This document shows positions 22,341 to 29,635 of a DNA stretch of 34,691 nt, one piece after another. Position numbers and translations under genes: made by a program. The stretch spans positions 20,115 to 54,805 of the forward strand of contig DXZO01000057.1 in assembly GCA_019419625.1 (NCBI GenBank), given 5' to 3'. The notes under the pieces are model-generated. The model was not told the origin of the DNA. It was given only the letters and a program-made list of their open reading frames with translations, and ran no database searches. How positions within the stretch are numbered: the stretch's first letter is position 1; every line of letters begins with the position of its first letter. This DNA comes from Collinsella sp. (GTDB lineage Bacteria > Actinomycetota > Coriobacteriia > Coriobacteriales > Coriobacteriaceae).

Positions 22341-23048
22341 ATGGCTAAGCATGGTAAGAGCTATAACGCCGCTGCCGAGAAGATCGATCGCGCCACGCTC
22401 TACACCCCCCTTCAGGCTGCCAAGCTCATTAAGGAGCTCGACACCGCCAAGTTCGACGAGACCGTCGAGGCCCACTTCCGTCTGGGCATCGATACTCGTA
22501 AGGCTGACCAGAACATCCGTGGTTCCATCTCCCTGCCCCACGGCACCGGCAAGACCGTTCGTGTTGCCGTCTTCGCCGAGGGCGAGAAGGCCCGCGAGGC
22601 TGAGGCTGCCGGCGCCGACATCATCGGTTCCGACGAGCTTGTCGCCCAGATTCAGAAGGGCGAGATCAACTTCGACGCCGCTATCGCTACGCCGAACATG
22701 ATGGCCAAGGTTGGCCGCATCGGTAAGATCCTTGGTCCCCGTGGCCTCATGCCGAACCCCAAGCTCGGCACCGTGACCATGGACGTCGCCAAGATGGTCT
22801 CCGAGCTCAAGGCTGGCCGCGTTGAGTACCGCGCCGACCGCTACGGCATCTGCCACGTGCCCCTGGGCAAGAAGTCCTTCTCTGAGCAGCAGCTCGTCGA
22901 GAACTACGCTGCCCTGTACACCGAGATCCTGCGCGTCAAGCCCTCTTCTGCTAAGGGCAAGTACGTCAAGTCCATCTCCGTGTCTTCCACCATGGGCCCT
23001 GGCGTCAAGGTCGATCCCGCTATCCAGCGCGACTTCCTGGCTGAGTAA
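22341..23048 (+). CDS. rplA: 50S ribosomal protein L1
   Basis: 235 aa protein of the mobile L1 stalk; also a translational repressor of its own mRNA in many bacteria. MAKHGKSYNAAAEKID at the start, GPRGLMPNPKLGTVT signature in the middle, and a C-terminal SSTMGPGVKVDP. ATG 22341 is chosen over 22335 because AGGAGG (about 22327-22332) is too close to the earlier one. rplJ and rplL do not follow; a strong terminator does. Confidence 0.96.
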   Translation: MAKHGKSYNAAAEKIDRATLYTPLQAAKLIKELDTAKFDETVEAHFRLGIDTRKADQNIRGSISLPHGTGKTVRVAVFAEGEKAREAEAAGADIIGSDELVAQIQKGEINFDAAIATPNMMAKVGRIGKILGPRGLMPNPKLGTVTMDVAKMVSELKAGRVEYRADRYGICHVPLGKKSFSEQQLVENYAALYTEILRVKPSSAKGKYVKSISVSSTMGPGVKVDPAIQRDFLAE

Positions 23049-23085
23049 CTAACAGTTACTGCCTGAGCAAAGCAAGCATTGCTAA

Positions 23086-23129
23086 AGAGACCCGGTTCTG
23101 CCTCGTGCAGGACCGGGTCTCTTGCTTTT
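23086..23129 (+). terminator. Rho-independent terminator after rplA
   Basis: 16-bp stem AGAGACCCGGTTCTGC (23086-23101) / GCAGGACCGGGTCTCT (23107-23122), one G-U, loop CTCGT, then TGCTTTT. Confidence 0.92.
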
Positions 23130-23138
23130 GAGTCAACG

Positions 23139-23178
23139 AAACCACCACGAAGGGTACAGGCACCCTTGTGGTGGTTTT
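23139..23178 (-). repeat. CCACC palindrome (AAACCACCAC family), copy 1, inverted
   Basis: AAACCACCAC (23139-23148) ... GTGGTGGTTTT. The loop reads ACAGGCA, the reverse of the TGCCTGT loop of the other copies, so this copy is in the opposite orientation. Confidence 0.85.
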
Positions 23179-23180
23179 AC

Positions 23181-23209
23181 TTGTGTTGTACTTTAGCGCG
23201 ATGTAGTAC
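23181..23209 (+). promoter_or_regulatory. Possible promoter of the leu leader
   Basis: TTGTGT (23181-23186), 17-nt spacer, TAGTAC (23204-23209), 26 nt before the leader peptide start. Confidence 0.4.
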
Positions 23210-23234
23210 TACCCGAGGCCGAAGGGAGCCCAAC

Positions 23235-23294
23235 ATGTTTAAGAACACGCAACAGCTCCTAGGCCTAGCGCTACTAGATTGGATAGCGCGCTAG
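23235..23294 (+). CDS. leuL: Leucine operon leader peptide
   Basis: 19-residue open frame MFKNTQQLLGLALLDWIAR, with AAGGGAG (23222-23228) before its ATG. Five of seven consecutive codons are leucine (CTC CTA GGC CTA GCG CTA CTA). Four are CTA, a codon little used in the GC-rich genes around it, so scarcity of charged tRNA-Leu would stall the ribosome here. It lies upstream of a leuA remnant and is followed by mutually exclusive hairpins, the classic layout of leucine attenuation. The peptide itself has no other expected function. Confidence 0.8.
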   Translation: MFKNTQQLLGLALLDWIAR

Positions 23295-23340
23295 GGTTGT
23301 AATCTCGCTATAACGATTTGTTGTACCCGGGTGCGCTATC
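23282..23340 (+). promoter_or_regulatory. leu antiterminator pairing
   Basis: GATAGCGC (23282-23289, the last codons of the leader peptide) pairs perfectly with GCGCTATC (23333-23340), which is the 5' arm region of the terminator; G-U pairs extend it to 11 bp. A ribosome finishing the peptide covers the left strand, freeing the terminator. Confidence 0.65.
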
Positions 23341-23381
23341 GTCTGCCGCTTTCAGGCGTGATGAGCGACACGGGTATTTTT
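23324..23381 (+). terminator. leu attenuator terminator
   Basis: TACCCG (23324-23329) pairs with CGGGTA (23371-23376), with GC-ATC/GAT-GC and TGCC/GGC pairs inside the arm, then TTTTT (23377-23381). Overlaps the antiterminator strand at 23333-23340. Confidence 0.65.
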
Positions 23382-23447
23382 CTATCTCTAGGCCTTCTCT
23401 CTCTCCTGAAAGCCATCTGTCATAAAACGGTCAATCAGGAGGAACAT

Positions 23448-24020
23448 ATAAGCCGCAAAATCACAATCTTTGACGCCACCCTGTGCGACGGTGAGCAGTC
23501 GCCGGGCGCCAGCATGAATACCGAGGAAAAGCTCTTCATCGCCCGCCAGCTGGTGCGCATGAACGTGGACGTTATCGAGGCGGGCTTTCCCATCTCGAGT
23601 CCTGGTGACTTTCGCTCCGTACAGGAGATTGGCAAGATTGCGGGCGACCGATGCACGGTATGCGGCCTGACGCGCGCTGTCGACAGGGATATCGAAGTGG
23701 CTGCAGAGGCGCTCAAAACGGCCCAGAGGCCCCGTATCCATACAGGGCTGGGTGTGAGCACCAGTCACCTGCGCGACAAGCTCCATATGACTGAGGAAAG
23801 GGCAATTGAGTGAGCGATCCATGCCGTCAAACATGCTCGCAAGTTCGTTGACGATGTTGAGTTTTATGCCGAGGATGCCGGCCGCTCCGATCAGGAGTTT
23901 CTGGTGCGCATTATCGAGGCGGCCGTAAAGGCCGGTGCCACGGTCGTGAACATCCCCGATACGATGGGCTACAACATGCCGTGGGACTTTGGCGCCCGCA
24001 TCCGTGACCTGCGCGGGCGC
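23448..24020 (+). pseudogene. leuA: leuA remnant (2-isopropylmalate synthase, N-terminal part)
   Basis: Similarity to LeuA runs from SRKITIFDATLCDGEQSPGA to WDFGARIRDLR, about 190 of about 510 residues. Four lesions are visible. The codon at the start position, 5 nt after a good AGGAGG (23437-23442), is ATA rather than ATG. The catalytic signature DTTLRDGEQ reads DATLCDGEQ, losing the essential Arg. An in-frame TGA stands at 23811-23813, after which the same frame resumes (AIHAVKHARKFVDDVEFYAE). The gene is then cut off near 24010-24045. ATA, TGC and TGA each fit a single C-to-T or G-to-A change. It cannot make active enzyme. Confidence 0.88.
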
Positions 24021-24654
24021 TGCGGGTGCGGCCGGTCAGCGTGCGGTCGACGTGATGGAGTATCGCGAGTACGAGATTGAGCGCATTGCGCGCCAGGCAT
24101 TTGAGGCGGCGCGCAAACGTCGCGGCAAGGTGACGAGCGTTGATAAGCGCAACGTGCTGGAGACGAGCCGCATGTGGCGCGAGATTGTGCATCGCGTGCA
24201 AGACGAGGAGTACTCCGACGTGGAGCTTGAGGACCTGCTCGTCGACAACGCCGCCATGCAGCTCATCAGTCGACCGGCAGACTTTGACGTCGTGGTGACG
24301 GAGAACATGTTCGGCGACATCCTGTCCGATGAGGCGGCTCAGATTACCGGATCGCTCGGTATGCTTGCCTCTGCCTCGCTGGATGATGGCGTATCGCTGT
24401 TTGGGCCGAGCGCTGGCAGCGCTCCTGACATCGCGGGGCTCGGCGTGGCCAATCCGCTGGCTCAAATCTTGTCGGTGGCGATGCTGCTGACCTACGCGCT
24501 CGACATGGGCGAGCAAGCCGCGTGGATCGAGAGCGCCGTGGCGCGCGTGCTCGACGAGGGCTGGCGCACCCGTGACATCGCCGATGTCAACACCCCGGCA
24601 GATAAGATCCTCGGCACCACGACGATGGGCGACAAGGTCGTCGCCGCGCTGTAG
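24021..24654 (+). pseudogene. leuB: leuB remnant (3-isopropylmalate dehydrogenase, C-terminal half)
   Basis: From VDVMEYREYEIERIARQAFE through KVTSVDKRNVLE, DFDVVVTENMFGDILSDEAA and SLFGPSAGSAPDIAG to TMGDKVVAAL: the last 200 or so residues of LeuB, stop at 24652-24654. The N-terminal half with the start and NAD-binding part is missing. It is joined in a different frame to the leuA remnant within a GC-rich stretch. leuC and leuD, normally between leuA and leuB, are absent. A large internal deletion of a leuACDB-like operon explains this. The remaining frame is uninterrupted, so the deletion may be recent. Confidence 0.88.
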
Positions 24655-24679
24655 GCGATGCCGATTCAAGCTGTCAAAT

Positions 24680-24736
24680 ATCTCAATCTGTAACATCTAA
24701 GGGGCAAAATCGTTCCTACCTGTTACAGATTGAGAT
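24680..24736. repeat. 57-nt palindromic element, copy 4
   Basis: ATCTCAATCTGTAAC at the left and GTTACAGATTGAGAT at the right; both arms changed together at one pair compared with copy 3 (G-C to A-T). Lies 25 nt after the leuB remnant. Confidence 0.9.
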
Positions 24737-24759
24737 TTTCGGCTGAGCATCCGTGGTCT

Positions 24760-24816
24760 GTCTCGATCTGTAACAGCTAACCGATTATTTGGGCCCTACC
24801 TGTTACAGATTGAGAC
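24760..24816. repeat. 57-nt palindromic element, copy 5
   Basis: GTCTCGATCTGTAAC at the left, GTTACAGATTGAGAC at the right (one G-U pair). Starts 80 nt after copy 4. Confidence 0.9.
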
Positions 24817-24825
24817 AAACCGTTG

Positions 24826-24885
24826 GGACAGGTCGGACGAGTCAGCAAAACCACCACAAAGGTACCGGTCCCCTTCGTGGTGGTT
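24826..24885 (+). repeat. 60-bp direct repeat, left copy, with CCACC palindrome copy 2
   Basis: Starts GGACAGGTCGGACGAGTCAGC and continues into a CCACC palindrome (24847-24887) that ends in TTTTT. It is 56/60 identical to 26842-26901. The two copies flank the sigma/anti-sigma genes. Confidence 0.85.
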
Positions 24886-24887
24886 TT

Positions 24888-25005
24888 TAGCGCAACGAGG
24901 TGTTCCCAGCCGACCATACGGGCGGCCTTGCGCTCACGCTGCTCGATGACAGCGCATCTTTAGACGCGAAGTGCGGAACCGGGTGCATATACGAGCCGCG
25001 TAGCG
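24888..25005. other. Intergenic stretch, nothing recognised
   Basis: About 118 bp between the palindrome and the 3' end of the anti-sigma gene. No gene, hairpin with T-run or repeat is seen. Confidence 0.5.
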
Positions 25006-26136
25006 TTACGAATTCATGGGAATGACCGTATCGCCAATTTGTACGCTTGCAATCTTGTCTGTGTCACAAACTTGCGAGAACGGCCAGGTCTTGTGGACAT
25101 CAGTGGTGCCGTTATCCAGTTTATTTGCGAAATAGCCGCTGTGGCTGGTTGCGTCCTCAACATGACCGTCTTTGAACGTCACGATGAGGGGTATGTTGCC
25201 AACGGCATCCATAGACTCCTCCATGTTTTGAGACATCTTGCCGCTGTTGTTGTCGTGTTCGATGGAACGATCTATGTTGTAGCGGACTGAAACGCCAACG
25301 CAGGATACGGTGGCCTCTTGAATCGTCGCCTTGGTGCCGTTAAAGTTGACCGATTTGGGCGCGGGAATCGTAACGGATGTATCTTCGTAATTCAGCTGGA
25401 ACTTAAGATCCCATGGGCCCGTAAGTATTTTCTTATACTCGGGAAGCTCTTTGCCAGCACGTGGCACAACGAGAGAGTTGATATGCGTGCGGACGGTCCT
25501 GCCCATAAGGCCGGGTGATTCAACGCTGAACTGTGCAAAGTATTGAATGCTGGAGTCATTGGGGTTCTTGTCAATGAGCCATGATTGGCCTTGGCCGCCA
25601 TGCTCGCCATCAACGTATACGTTTCCATCGACACTTCCGGCGATAGTTCCGTTCTCGCCCGGCTCGGAAAGCTTTTTCAGGGCAGCGGGATCGTCGAACG
25701 TAAGCGTATAGGCGATGGTAACCATATCCTTGTCGCCCATGATGGCGTCGGCGGTCACGGTGACTCCGTTGTTGGAGCAGCTAGCACCGACGGGCCGGCC
25801 AATACGGTCGATGATCTCGGTTTGAGAAGCAGGTCCGTCAAAGATGTCGGAAAGCATGTCAGAAGGAAGCGGCAGGACGCCTGTTGCCATAGCCGTGCCA
25901 GCGCCTCCAATGACGATAGCGAGGACTGCCGTTACAGCGGCAATGCGAGCGACTGTTCTTACGGGATGGCGGGCGATGCGCGGCTTGCGTCGCGTGCCAT
26001 TAAAGTTGCTTTGAGCGGTCGCCGCATCGCTTGAGGCGACGGACTGAGCAATCGAGTTTGCCATGTGCTGCTTCGCATTATCGGTAAACGAAATGTGCTC
26101 CAGGGCGTGGCGATAGTCATTCGAATTCGTAGTCAT
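25006..26136 (-). CDS. DUF4179-like membrane protein, probable anti-sigma factor
   Basis: 376 aa. A cytoplasmic N-terminal part (1-60, with HISFTDNAKQHMANSIAQS resembling the sigma-binding start of such proteins), one membrane helix (about 62-84, ending in AMATGVLPLP), then a long extracytoplasmic domain with a pair of immunoglobulin-like halves (GVTVTADAIMGDKDMVTIAY; ATIQEATVSCVGVSVRY). Its start codon (26134-26136, AAAGGAG upstream) lies inside the end of the sigma factor gene, a 20-nt overlap, which argues for translational coupling and partnership. The signal sensed outside the cell is unknown. Confidence 0.75.
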   Translation of the reverse strand: MTTNSNDYRHALEHISFTDNAKQHMANSIAQSVASSDAATAQSNFNGTRRKPRIARHPVRTVARIAAVTAVLAIVIGGAGTAMATGVLPLPSDMLSDIFDGPASQTEIIDRIGRPVGASCSNNGVTVTADAIMGDKDMVTIAYTLTFDDPAALKKLSEPGENGTIAGSVDGNVYVDGEHGGQGQSWLIDKNPNDSSIQYFAQFSVESPGLMGRTVRTHINSLVVPRAGKELPEYKKILTGPWDLKFQLNYEDTSVTIPAPKSVNFNGTKATIQEATVSCVGVSVRYNIDRSIEHDNNSGKMSQNMEESMDAVGNIPLIVTFKDGHVEDATSHSGYFANKLDNGTTDVHKTWPFSQVCDTDKIASVQIGDTVIPMNS

Positions 26137-26677
26137 TGTGGTCTCCTTTCAAGGAAAGCCGAAGTGACGCACGTCCGCGGCTAAGGTGCTGGGCGGTTGC
26201 AGCTGGCGTCGCGTGAACGGCGTCTGCGATTTCCCTGATGCTCATGCCTGCGTAGTAGTGCAAAAAGATGGCGATGCGCTGTGCTTGAGGCAGGGCCGTG
26301 ACAGCGGAAAGAATGGCGCAGTCGCGTTGCGCGAATTCTTGCTCGGTATGTGTTACGGGTGCGCAGAAATCGGGGAGCGAATCGAGGTCGACAACCGGGT
26401 GATTCGCGTGCGTACGGCCGATATCGCGACATGCGTTCAGTGCGACTCGGATCACCCAAGCACGTTCGTGTTCGAGCGAGTCGAACGGTTGAGTGCGTTG
26501 GAGAATCTTGATCAGCGTGTCCTGGCAGATGTCTTGAGCGTCGTCAGCGGATCCAAGGGCCGAATAGCACAATCGAAGGATGAGGTCGGAATACGTGTCG
26601 ACCAAGCGCTTTGCTTCCCGCTCGATCTGATCGGCATCGCATCGGAGCGTGCTATTGCGGTTACGGCGTGCAGGCAT
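26117..26677 (-). CDS. ECF-type RNA polymerase sigma factor
   Basis: 186 aa. Region 2 (about 20-85; DLILRLCYSALGSADDAQDICQDTLIK is read across it in part, with the AEDICQDT-like motif) binds core polymerase and the -10 box. Region 4 (about 125-175; ALPQAQRIAIFLHYYAGMS, IREIADAVHATPAATAQHLS) is a helix-turn-helix for the -35 box. ATG 26677 is chosen because GGAGGTGA precedes it at 26683-26690; an upstream extension has no such site. It is followed in overlap by the membrane anti-sigma gene. Its regulon is unknown. Confidence 0.9.
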   Translation of the reverse strand: MPARRNRNSTLRCDADQIEREAKRLVDTYSDLILRLCYSALGSADDAQDICQDTLIKILQRTQPFDSLEHERAWVIRVALNACRDIGRTHANHPVVDLDSLPDFCAPVTHTEQEFAQRDCAILSAVTALPQAQRIAIFLHYYAGMSIREIADAVHATPAATAQHLSRGRASLRLSLKGDHNDYEFE

Positions 26678-26768
26678 AGTGTCACCTCCAATTGGTCGTG
26701 GTGGATATAGGGAAGGCGTCTCGCGAGGTCCCTCTACATACAACACGGTCGAGACTGCATAAGTTGAC

Positions 26769-26795
26769 AAAAAAAGACGGCACGTGAGCGCCGTC
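26769..26795 (-). terminator. Terminator of the metallophosphoesterase unit
   Basis: On the minus strand GACGGC (26795-26790) pairs with GCCGTC (26781-26776), followed by seven T. It ends the transcript from 29539-26910 before the sigma gene. Confidence 0.75.
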
Positions 26796-26841
26796 CTTAC
26801 AAAACAATGAGTGTTCTCGTTAATTACACAAGCACCGTGAT

Positions 26842-26901
26842 GGACAGGTCGGACGAGTCAGCAAAACCACCATAAAGGTGCCTATCCCCTTCGTGGTGGT
26901 T
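26842..26901 (+). repeat. 60-bp direct repeat, right copy, with CCACC palindrome copy 3
   Basis: Same unit as 24826-24885, four mismatches. The palindrome (26863-26904) is slightly degenerate in its last arm (GGTTGTTGG). Confidence 0.85.
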
Positions 26902-26909
26902 GTTGGCAG

Positions 26910-27620
26910 TTACCAGGGGGTTCTGGCGGTTGAAGACTCGATTGCTTCGTGGCGTTTGAGCTCGCGGCGCATGGTTTGTGAGTTGAGCCAAGCGGCCTTC
27001 CAACCGCGCGTGGGGTAGCGCGCCTCGTCAATTTCGATCTTGGTATAGCCGCAGGCGTTGACAATCTTCGTTCCGCATGGGTGTTGGAGCTCGCGTTGAA
27101 AGTTGGGGCCGTAGCTTTGGTGCACATGCCCGTGAATCATATAGTCGGGACCCCAAGACTCAAGAGCCGCATTAAAGCACTCGAATCCTCGATGCGGCAG
27201 GTCGTCCAGGTCGCCCATGCCTGCGACGGGTGCATGGGTAAGTAGAATATCGCATCCGTCTACCAGTGCGATTTTTCGCGATAGCTTGCGCATGCGTTTT
27301 GCCATCTCGCGCTCGGTATACATGTTCGCGCCGTCGCGGTAGCGCATGGAACCGCCCAGACCCGCAATGCGAATACCTCGGTACACATATACGCTGTCCT
27401 CAACACAAATGCACCCGCCCGGTGCATGGCGCGCGTAGCGGTCGTCGTGGTTGCCACGAACGTACACAAGCGGTTTGTTGATGACAGTGACCAAAAACTC
27501 AAGATAGTCCGGATCCAGGTCGCCTGCGGATAGAATCAGGTCAACGTCCTCAAAGCGCTCCTTGCGAAAACATTCCCACAGGCAGCGCTCCTCTACATCG
27601 GCAATGGCTAGGATATTCAT
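26910..27620 (-). CDS. Calcineurin-like metallophosphoesterase
   Basis: 236 aa soluble protein with the metallophosphoesterase motifs: IADVEE (Asp8; the usual DxH has Val-Glu here), GDLD (33-36), GNHD (56-59), LLTHAP (His129) and HGHVH (163-167). It is therefore a likely two-metal phosphatase or phosphodiesterase, but the first motif lacks the normal His, so one metal site may be altered. The start overlaps the stop of the BMP-domain gene by 4 nt (ATGA), so the two are translationally coupled. The substrate is unknown; a nucleotide or phosphorylated ligand is a guess from the partner. Confidence 0.8.
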   Translation of the reverse strand: MNILAIADVEERCLWECFRKERFEDVDLILSAGDLDPDYLEFLVTVINKPLVYVRGNHDDRYARHAPGGCICVEDSVYVYRGIRIAGLGGSMRYRDGANMYTEREMAKRMRKLSRKIALVDGCDILLTHAPVAGMGDLDDLPHRGFECFNAALESWGPDYMIHGHVHQSYGPNFQRELQHPCGTKIVNACGYTKIEIDEARYPTRGWKAAWLNSQTMRRELKRHEAIESSTARTPW

Positions 27621-29539
27621 AGGGCACGGACCTCCGGCTCGTTATCGAGCTGCGGAATCGAGCCTATAACGTTGTCAGCCAGCCAGTTCATCTCGACAAT
27701 CTGCGTACTCGGCAGGGGAGGGAAGCCCTCAATCTGAACCACGCCGTCCTGGCTGTGGAGCTCGCCGCCAAATGGGTTGATGGAGCCCTCGACAATGCCG
27801 TTGCGAAGCAGCTGCACAAGTTTACGCGTCTGATAGGGTAGGCCCGGAGCGTAGCGAATATCGATGACGCCGGAGCTCATACCGTACCAGTAGTTGACGG
27901 CGCGCACCTGCTGGTCATCGGCGGTCTCGTCCCATGTGCCGTGCAGTAGGCTGCGTACGATGAGTTCGTAGTAACGGCCCCAGTTCCATACCGGCATAGC
28001 AATACCGGTAACTTCCTTGCCGTTTACCAGACGGTGAAGCCCGTAGGCGGTGGGGTCCTCGAGAGACTTGGACATATCGGCGCCGGTCATGACGCTCACG
28101 CCCTCGCGACACATGGCTTCGGCAAGACCGCCGGCGGGAACATCTCCCCAAGTGAGGATAATCTGCGCACGAGGGTCGAGCAGCGAGGCACCGATAGCGA
28201 AGGCGTTGATTTCGCTCAGCGCGCCCGAGGCGAAGACCGACGCATGGTAGCCAATACGGTGGTTGTCGGCCATGCTGGCGGCAAGGGCGCCCAGTAGGAA
28301 CTTGGCCTCGTACATCTTTCCAAAGTACGAGCGGACGCTTTGGTGGGGAAGGCCGATTGAGCAGTTAAGGAACCGCACCTGGGGATACTCAACGGCTGCC
28401 CTGAGTGTGTATTCCATCAGGCGGTGCGAGGTCGAGAAGATGACGTTGTCTCCATGTTTGACAGCCGTTTCCACGGCGGCGTAGAACACGTCCGGATCGT
28501 GGCAGTCCTCGAACGCCTCGGTGCGCACGATACCGCCAAAGTGCTCATCAAGATACCGGCGGCCCTGGTCGTGTAGGCTGTCCCAGCTCGACGTGGCACA
28601 GGGAAACTCGTGGATAAAGGCGATTCGCATGGGATTGGCAGTGGAGTAGACGGTCTTGCTCATAAAGAAGTTGAGCACGCCCGAGGTAGCTTTTGTCGGT
28701 GCGCCCTCTTTCTCGTTGGGCTGCGGCGCTTCGACAAGATCGACTTTGTCCTCGTCGCTTTTGCCGGCAATGACAAGCTCGCGCCAAATCTTGCACAGAC
28801 GGTTGACGACGATATCCGTCGGCGTATCCAGCAGACGGTCCTGGTTGTAGACGTTGAGGTAGACGAGCATGGCATCGGCAGGCGTAATGTCCAAGTGGTC
28901 GCCGCCCGCGCGAAGATAGGCGCGCTTAAAGAGCAGGAAGGTGTGACGTAGGTAGTCGACCTTCTTTTGAGGCCATTTTTCGACAAGATCTTGGCCGAGC
29001 ATTTTGGCAAGCATCTCGTAGCTGCCCTCGCGCGAAAACTCAATCTCGTACAGGGGGCATACGTACCAAAAGGCGCAAAACTCACCGTACAGGCGGCTCT
29101 CGACGGAATCCCACTTACCGGGGTACAGACGCGTCACCTTGGCCGAAACCGTCGGAGCGTCAAGGAATTTGAGGACGCTGACACGCTTGTTGCCCTCTTG
29201 GACGTAAAAGCGGTGCATGAACTCGGTGACGATGATGGGGTCGCGGTAGCCCTCGGAGATTTGGATATCGTAGAGGTTGGACCATTTGCGGGCGAATTCG
29301 GTATTCCAGGGGAGCAGCGGCATAAAGTTACACGAAAAGGCGGACTGGCGACCTTTGGTAACCGTGCCGACGACCATTTCGAGCGGAATGTCCCGCAGGC
29401 CGATGTTCTCGCGCTGCCCGCAGGGAAGCTGGGCGACCAAGCTGTCGAGGTCCGTAAGATATGGATGCTCGCTTTGGCTGATGGCGCGACGGCGTCCCTG
29501 TTCGCCGCGCTTGCGCGCTTGACGATAGGCCTCTTCCAT
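27617..29539 (-). CDS. Cytosolic BMP-family ligand-binding protein with N-terminal ParB-like domain
   Basis: 640 aa, no signal peptide and no lipobox, so unlike ordinary BMP lipoproteins it should stay in the cytoplasm. Residues about 45-130 resemble a ParB/sulfiredoxin-like fold (IPLEMVVGTVTKGRQ, FYVQEGNKRVSVLKFL); about 140-265 is a helical region; about 304-560 is a BMP/Med periplasmic-binding-type domain (MRIAFIHEF, DQGRRYLDEHFGG, FGKMYEAKFLLGALAASMA, GYHASVFASGALSEINAFAIGA) that in relatives binds nucleosides. AAGGGAG lies before the ATG. It forms an overlapping pair with the phosphoesterase. Family architecture is recognised; its role is not known to me. Confidence 0.7.
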   Translation of the reverse strand: MEEAYRQARKRGEQGRRRAISQSEHPYLTDLDSLVAQLPCGQRENIGLRDIPLEMVVGTVTKGRQSAFSCNFMPLLPWNTEFARKWSNLYDIQISEGYRDPIIVTEFMHRFYVQEGNKRVSVLKFLDAPTVSAKVTRLYPGKWDSVESRLYGEFCAFWYVCPLYEIEFSREGSYEMLAKMLGQDLVEKWPQKKVDYLRHTFLLFKRAYLRAGGDHLDITPADAMLVYLNVYNQDRLLDTPTDIVVNRLCKIWRELVIAGKSDEDKVDLVEAPQPNEKEGAPTKATSGVLNFFMSKTVYSTANPMRIAFIHEFPCATSSWDSLHDQGRRYLDEHFGGIVRTEAFEDCHDPDVFYAAVETAVKHGDNVIFSTSHRLMEYTLRAAVEYPQVRFLNCSIGLPHQSVRSYFGKMYEAKFLLGALAASMADNHRIGYHASVFASGALSEINAFAIGASLLDPRAQIILTWGDVPAGGLAEAMCREGVSVMTGADMSKSLEDPTAYGLHRLVNGKEVTGIAMPVWNWGRYYELIVRSLLHGTWDETADDQQVRAVNYWYGMSSGVIDIRYAPGLPYQTRKLVQLLRNGIVEGSINPFGGELHSQDGVVQIEGFPPLPSTQIVEMNWLADNVIGSIPQLDNEPEVRAL

Positions 29540-29595
29540 GGTGTCTACTCCCTTAGTCGTTTAAACAACGATATGAACCATGGTACCACGATGCG

Positions 29596-29635
29596 AAACC
29601 ACCACAAAGGTGCCTGTCCCCTTTGCGGTGGTTTT
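29596..29635 (-). repeat. CCACC palindrome, copy 4, at the 3' end of mscS
   Basis: AAACCACCACAAAGG ... CCTTTGCGGTGGTTTT with loop TGCCTGTCC. Its last bases overlap the mscS stop codon. It also lies between the converging ends of mscS and the start of the BMP gene leader. Confidence 0.85.

Noticed and set aside
20751..22856. 700-residue minus-strand open frame opposite secE-nusG-rplK-rplA
   Set aside because: It crosses four well identified genes on the other strand and has no recognisable domain.
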